Notes under the pieces: model-generated
What the model saw: only the letters and a program-made list of their open reading frames with translations
Told to the model about the DNA's origin: nothing
Databases searched by the model: none
Made by a program: the position numbers and the translations under genes
Part shown: piece after piece, positions 32,065 through 35,087 of the stretch
Numbering within the stretch: the stretch's first letter is position 1
Layout: each line of letters starts with the position of its first letter
Assembly (NCBI RefSeq): GCF_001467825.1
Contig: NZ_LNYK01000033.1
Coordinates: 272,931 to 308,017 of the forward strand
Length of the DNA: 35,087 nucleotides
Source of the DNA: Legionella londiniensis
GTDB lineage: Bacteria > Pseudomonadota > Gammaproteobacteria > Legionellales > Legionellaceae
Direction of reading: 5' to 3'

Positions 32065-33354
32065 ATGCGAAAGCTAGTTTTTATTTTGTTTATCTTGTTT
32101 CCTGTTATGATTTTTGCCGATAAGGTACAACCTTTAGATAAAGTTGTAGCGATTGTGAATGATAATGTCATCACGTCCACTGAGCTTGAAACCCAGGTAC
32201 ATAATATTCGTCAACAGTTATCCGCTCGAAACGCGCCTCTCCCGCCGGAGGACGTTTTTCGCAAGCAGGTTTTGCAGCATTTAATTGACGTGGAATTACA
32301 ATTGCAACTTGCAAAAAGTAATAATATGACAATCGACGCCGCGGAGCTGGATGAGACGATTGCTAAAATTGCAAAAAATAATCACATAACGGTGACACAG
32401 TTGCGCGAGGAAATCAGCAAACAAGGCTTAACTTGGCCTAATTTCCGTGAAAATATCCGCAAAGAAATGTTAATGAGCCGCGTACAGCAAAAGGCTGTAG
32501 GGCAGGAGATCGTCATTTCTGCCCAGCAGATAGAGGATTATTTAAAAACCATGCGCAATAATGATCGCAAGCAACAAACCTATCATCTTCAAAACATCGT
32601 GATTCCCCTGCCCGAAGAACCAACGCCGGAGCAGTTGAAAAAAGCTAAAAATAAGGCGCTGATTCTTTTAAGAAAGATTAGGAACGGGGAAGATTTTACG
32701 CGGTTGGCAATTGCTGAATCCAGTGGTGAATATGCGCTTGAAGGGGGCGATCTTGGCGAGCGTCATTTAGCGGAAATGCCCGAGGTTTTCGCTGACAAGG
32801 TCATTTCAATGAAAATTGGTGAGGTGGCAGGCCCTATCCGAACTGGAAATGGTTTTCAGTTAATTAAATTAGTTGCAAAAGGTGGCAATGAGCACCAGCA
32901 TGAAGTTGTGAAAAGCCATGTTCGTCATATTCTGGTCAAGCAAGATGCGAGCATGACGGCAGCTGAAGCCAAAAAACATATTGACAACTTGTACCAACAA
33001 TTAAAATCCGGCAAGGATTTCGCGTTAATGGCAAAACAGTACTCTGTTGATGCTGCAAGTGCTGTTAAAGGCGGTGATTTAGGTTGGGTCACACCGGAAG
33101 AGTTGGTTCCCCAATTTGCAGAAGCAATGAATGCCTTGCCGCTGAATACAGTTAGCAAGCCCGTAAAATCGGTTTTTGGCTGGCATTTAATTGAAGTTCT
33201 TGAGCGAAAAAAAACTGATGACTCTGAAGCATATCAGCGTCAAAAGATAAAGCAGCTGCTGCAACAGCGAAAATTCACCGAATCTGTACAGAATTGGTTG
33301 CAGCATCTCCGGGCCACTGCCTACGTTAAAGTGCTGGATAAGGATCTGGCATGA
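32065..33354 (+). CDS. surA: periplasmic chaperone and peptidyl-prolyl isomerase SurA
   Basis: The 429-aa product has a signal peptide (MRKLVFILFILFPVMIFA, residues 1-18). The SurA N-domain begins DKVVAIVNDNVITSTELETQ (about 25-44). Two parvulin domains lie at about 170-275 and 285-390; QTYHLQNIVIPLP and VKSHVRHILVKQD mark their first strands, and GGDLGE and GGDLGW with the following turns are the parvulin signatures. It escorts outer-membrane proteins, including LptD, across the periplasm. The ribosome-binding site is AGAGGAA. Its stop overlaps the pdxA start by four bases (ATGA), so the two are co-transcribed. Confidence 0.96.
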   Translation: MRKLVFILFILFPVMIFADKVQPLDKVVAIVNDNVITSTELETQVHNIRQQLSARNAPLPPEDVFRKQVLQHLIDVELQLQLAKSNNMTIDAAELDETIAKIAKNNHITVTQLREEISKQGLTWPNFRENIRKEMLMSRVQQKAVGQEIVISAQQIEDYLKTMRNNDRKQQTYHLQNIVIPLPEEPTPEQLKKAKNKALILLRKIRNGEDFTRLAIAESSGEYALEGGDLGERHLAEMPEVFADKVISMKIGEVAGPIRTGNGFQLIKLVAKGGNEHQHEVVKSHVRHILVKQDASMTAAEAKKHIDNLYQQLKSGKDFALMAKQYSVDAASAVKGGDLGWVTPEELVPQFAEAMNALPLNTVSKPVKSVFGWHLIEVLERKKTDDSEAYQRQKIKQLLQQRKFTESVQNWLQHLRATAYVKVLDKDLA

Positions 33355-34334
33355 AGCCAGTACTGGTTACCAGCGGCGAGCCGGCTGGCATAGGTCCTGA
33401 TATATGCCTGGCTTTGGCCGCAACTGGTTGGCCGGTCGTGGTAATGGGGGATAAATCATTACTCGCGAAACGGGCAAAGAAACTGGGCATTTCTCTGAAT
33501 CTCGTCGATTACCGGAAAAATAATACATCCATAGGAGCCAGAGGATCTTTAACTGTTTTGCCCCTTCCTTGTTTGGCTGAGGCATCAGCTGGCGTACTGA
33601 ACCCTGATAATGCAAAATATGTGATGCAGATGTTGGGTTATGCCACAGAGCGTTGTTTGCAAGGCGAATTTTCTGCTTTAGTGACGGCGCCTGTGCATAA
33701 GGGAGTTATCAATCAGGGAGGGTATTCCTTTTCAGGGCATACAGAATTCCTGGCTGCGTCTTGCGGTATTAAAACTGTGGTTATGATGCTGGCCTCCACC
33801 CAGTTGAGAGTAGCCCTGGCAACGACACATTTGCCGCTAAAAGAGGTGCCTTTGAAACTAACTAAGACACTTCTCACGGATGTTATTCACTGTTTACATG
33901 AAGCCTTACGAAAGGATTTTGGTATCGAACATCCCAAAATATGCGTTGCCGGATTAAACCCTCACGCAGGGGAAGGGGGGTATTTAGGGAAAGAGGAAAT
34001 TGAGGTCATTACACCGGTTTTAAATAATTTGAGACAAGAAGGGCTGAGCCTGTTTGGGCCACTGCCGGCTGACACCATGTTTTCGGCCAGCAATCTGCAG
34101 AGCAATGATGTTTTTTTAGCTATGTATCATGATCAGGGCTTGCCCGTAATCAAATATGCCGACTTTGGACGCGCAGTTAACATCACGCTCGGCTTGCCAT
34201 TTATCCGCACATCGGTTGATCACGGAACTGCATTGGAACTTGCAGGAACTGGTTTGGCAGATGCATCAAGTTTACTTGCAGCAGTAGAAATGGCAATCAA
34301 TGTGGCACGAAACCGATCTTCAAAAAAACGATGA
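33351..34334 (+). CDS. pdxA: 4-hydroxythreonine-4-phosphate dehydrogenase
   Basis: The 327-aa product begins MKPVLVTSGEPAGIGPDICL, the PdxA N-terminus. TAPVHKGVINQGGYSFSGHT (with the following EFLA) contains metal-ligand His and substrate contacts, GLNPHAGEGGYLG is the second conserved region, and AMYHDQGLPVIKYADFG the third, with metal-binding His; NITLGLPFIRTSVDHGTAL closes the active site. PdxA oxidises 4-phosphohydroxy-L-threonine in the deoxyxylulose-5-phosphate-dependent pyridoxal phosphate pathway, using NAD. It overlaps surA (upstream) and folA (downstream) by four bases each. Confidence 0.97.
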   Translation: MKPVLVTSGEPAGIGPDICLALAATGWPVVVMGDKSLLAKRAKKLGISLNLVDYRKNNTSIGARGSLTVLPLPCLAEASAGVLNPDNAKYVMQMLGYATERCLQGEFSALVTAPVHKGVINQGGYSFSGHTEFLAASCGIKTVVMMLASTQLRVALATTHLPLKEVPLKLTKTLLTDVIHCLHEALRKDFGIEHPKICVAGLNPHAGEGGYLGKEEIEVITPVLNNLRQEGLSLFGPLPADTMFSASNLQSNDVFLAMYHDQGLPVIKYADFGRAVNITLGLPFIRTSVDHGTALELAGTGLADASSLLAAVEMAINVARNRSSKKR

Positions 34335-34825
34335 GTATAATCAGTTTAATAGCAGCAGTAGATAAAAATTTTGCTTTGGGCAAGGATAATCAACTCTTAT
34401 GCCACCTGCCCTCGGATCTCAGGCATTTTAAATTATTGACGCTTGGCAAGCCTGTTATTATGGGACGCAAGACCTTCTTTTCTATCGGTAAACCACTGCC
34501 TGAACGCCACAATATAGTCATCAGCAAAACCATGCATCAAATTGAAGGGATGAGCGTGGTTAGCTCTTTATCAGAAGCGCTTGCGGTTGGGGGGTATGCT
34601 TCCGAGATCATGATTATCGGCGGAGAAAAGGTGTTTGCTGAGGCTTTGCCCTTGGCAGACAGGCTATATCTGACACATATTCACCATCAATTTGATGCTG
34701 ATGTGTTTTTTCCTTCATTTAACATTCAACATTGGCAATGCGTAGAAAAAACATACCATTCCAGTGATGAACAAAATCAATACGCCATGACCTTTTGTAC
34801 CTATCACCGTATTAAACCAGATTAA
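34331..34825 (+). CDS. folA: dihydrofolate reductase
   Basis: The 164-aa product matches DHFR length. MSIISLIAAVDKNFALGKDN with LLCHLPSDLRHFK is the N-terminal substrate region (the acidic residue is D29 in SDLRHFK), VIMGRKTFFSIGKPLPERHN (about 43-62) is the NADPH-binding loop, and IMIIGGEKVFAEALPLADRLYL the second nucleotide loop. It regenerates tetrahydrofolate for thymidylate and one-carbon metabolism and is the trimethoprim target. The start overlaps the pdxA stop (ATGA). Codon use is like its neighbours. A terminator follows at 34906-34944. Confidence 0.97.
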   Translation: MSIISLIAAVDKNFALGKDNQLLCHLPSDLRHFKLLTLGKPVIMGRKTFFSIGKPLPERHNIVISKTMHQIEGMSVVSSLSEALAVGGYASEIMIIGGEKVFAEALPLADRLYLTHIHHQFDADVFFPSFNIQHWQCVEKTYHSSDEQNQYAMTFCTYHRIKPD

Positions 34826-34905
34826 AAAAATCGGGCGAAATCATCTGGAAATCAGCAAAAAGACGAATTTATACACAAAATGAATGGTTATGCTATAATC
34901 ATTAT

Positions 34906-34944
34906 TGCCTGCAAAAACGAGACTGAGTCAGCGCAGGCATTTTT
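34906..34944 (+). terminator. terminator after folA
   Basis: TGCCTGC (34906-34912) and GCAGGCA (34933-34939) form a 7-bp stem around a 20-base loop, followed by TTTTTC. It probably ends the lptD-folA transcript. An extended -10 (TGCTATAAT, hexamer at 34894-34899) sits only seven bases upstream. Confidence 0.65.
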
Positions 34945-35012
34945 CTGATGTATTTGCCTGGATTATTTTTTCATGTGAAATTACTTTTTTTGGGACATAA
35001 TGCAAAAAGTAT

Positions 35013-35040
35013 TTGACATAGGGAAAGAGAAAGGTAGAAT
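35013..35040 (+). promoter_or_regulatory. strong sigma70 promoter pointing out of the window
   Basis: A perfect TTGACA (35013-35018), a 16-base spacer and TAGAAT (35035-35040) are preceded by an A/T-rich upstream element (AAAAAGTAT). No coding start lies before the window end. The strength is typical of a stable-RNA or highly expressed gene. Confidence 0.65.
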
Positions 35041-35087
35041 ACGCATCACGCCTGGGGATGGCGAGTTCCTTAAGAAGATAGAAGACA

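Noticed and set aside
1-35087. CRISPR arrays, insertion sequences, tRNA or rRNA genes, prophage genes
   Set aside because: Scanned by eye for regular direct repeats, transposase or integrase motifs and tRNA-like sequence; none was found.

Overview
The window reads as chromosome of a Legionella-like gammaproteobacterium. The main evidence is the order lptD-surA-pdxA-folA with murU-amgK divergent from it, the efp/epmB pair, ppk, a FadE-type acyl-CoA dehydrogenase and YajQ. Scattered between these are proteins that look like eukaryote-directed effectors of a Dot/Icm secretion host. The genus is inferred from gene content and protein style; no rRNA or tRNA gene is present to confirm it.

Layout. 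1-2593: UPF0114 membrane protein, a coiled-coil protein of unknown function, and a Maf nucleotide pyrophosphatase. 2595-6560: the most unusual stretch. It holds a bacterial-type poly(ADP-ribose) glycohydrolase ending in a CaaX-like box, a putative R-S-E ADP-ribosyltransferase resembling the enterotoxin A-chain fold, and a divergent Fic-domain protein with a TPR-like tail. 6649-12153: small coiled-coil protein, secreted M14 carboxypeptidase, DUF4286 protein, orphan response regulator, two-TM protein with an effector-like C-terminus, and a periplasmic di-haem peroxidase-like cytochrome. 12159-15316: a four-gene minus-strand operon (phosphoribosyltransferase, alpha/beta hydrolase, ComA/Hsa32-like protein, histone-deacetylase-family amidohydrolase). 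15425-18949: small envelope proteins, a BON-domain protein, YajQ, a highly structured 236-bp intergenic block, a secreted putative metal-binding protein and a Tyr-rich lipoprotein. 19080-27543: efp/epmB, ppk, a chromate-transporter-family half protein with a coupled unknown gene, fadE and an unrecognised 231-aa protein. 27584-34825: murU-amgK (peptidoglycan sugar recycling), then lptD, surA, pdxA and folA. The last 260 bases hold a terminator and a good sigma70 promoter pointing out of the window.

How the genes work together. The housekeeping blocks serve outer-membrane assembly (LptD, SurA), wall recycling (AmgK, MurU), translation of polyproline (EF-P, EpmB) and polyphosphate and fatty-acid metabolism. 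The 2.6-6.6 kb block is the best candidate for an undescribed system. It pairs a predicted NAD-dependent writer with a predicted ADP-ribose eraser. A PmrA-box-like repeat and a consensus -10 lie upstream of the writer, the eraser carries a possible host-prenylation signal, and a third predicted nucleotide-transfer enzyme (Fic) is divergently transcribed from the same intergenic region.
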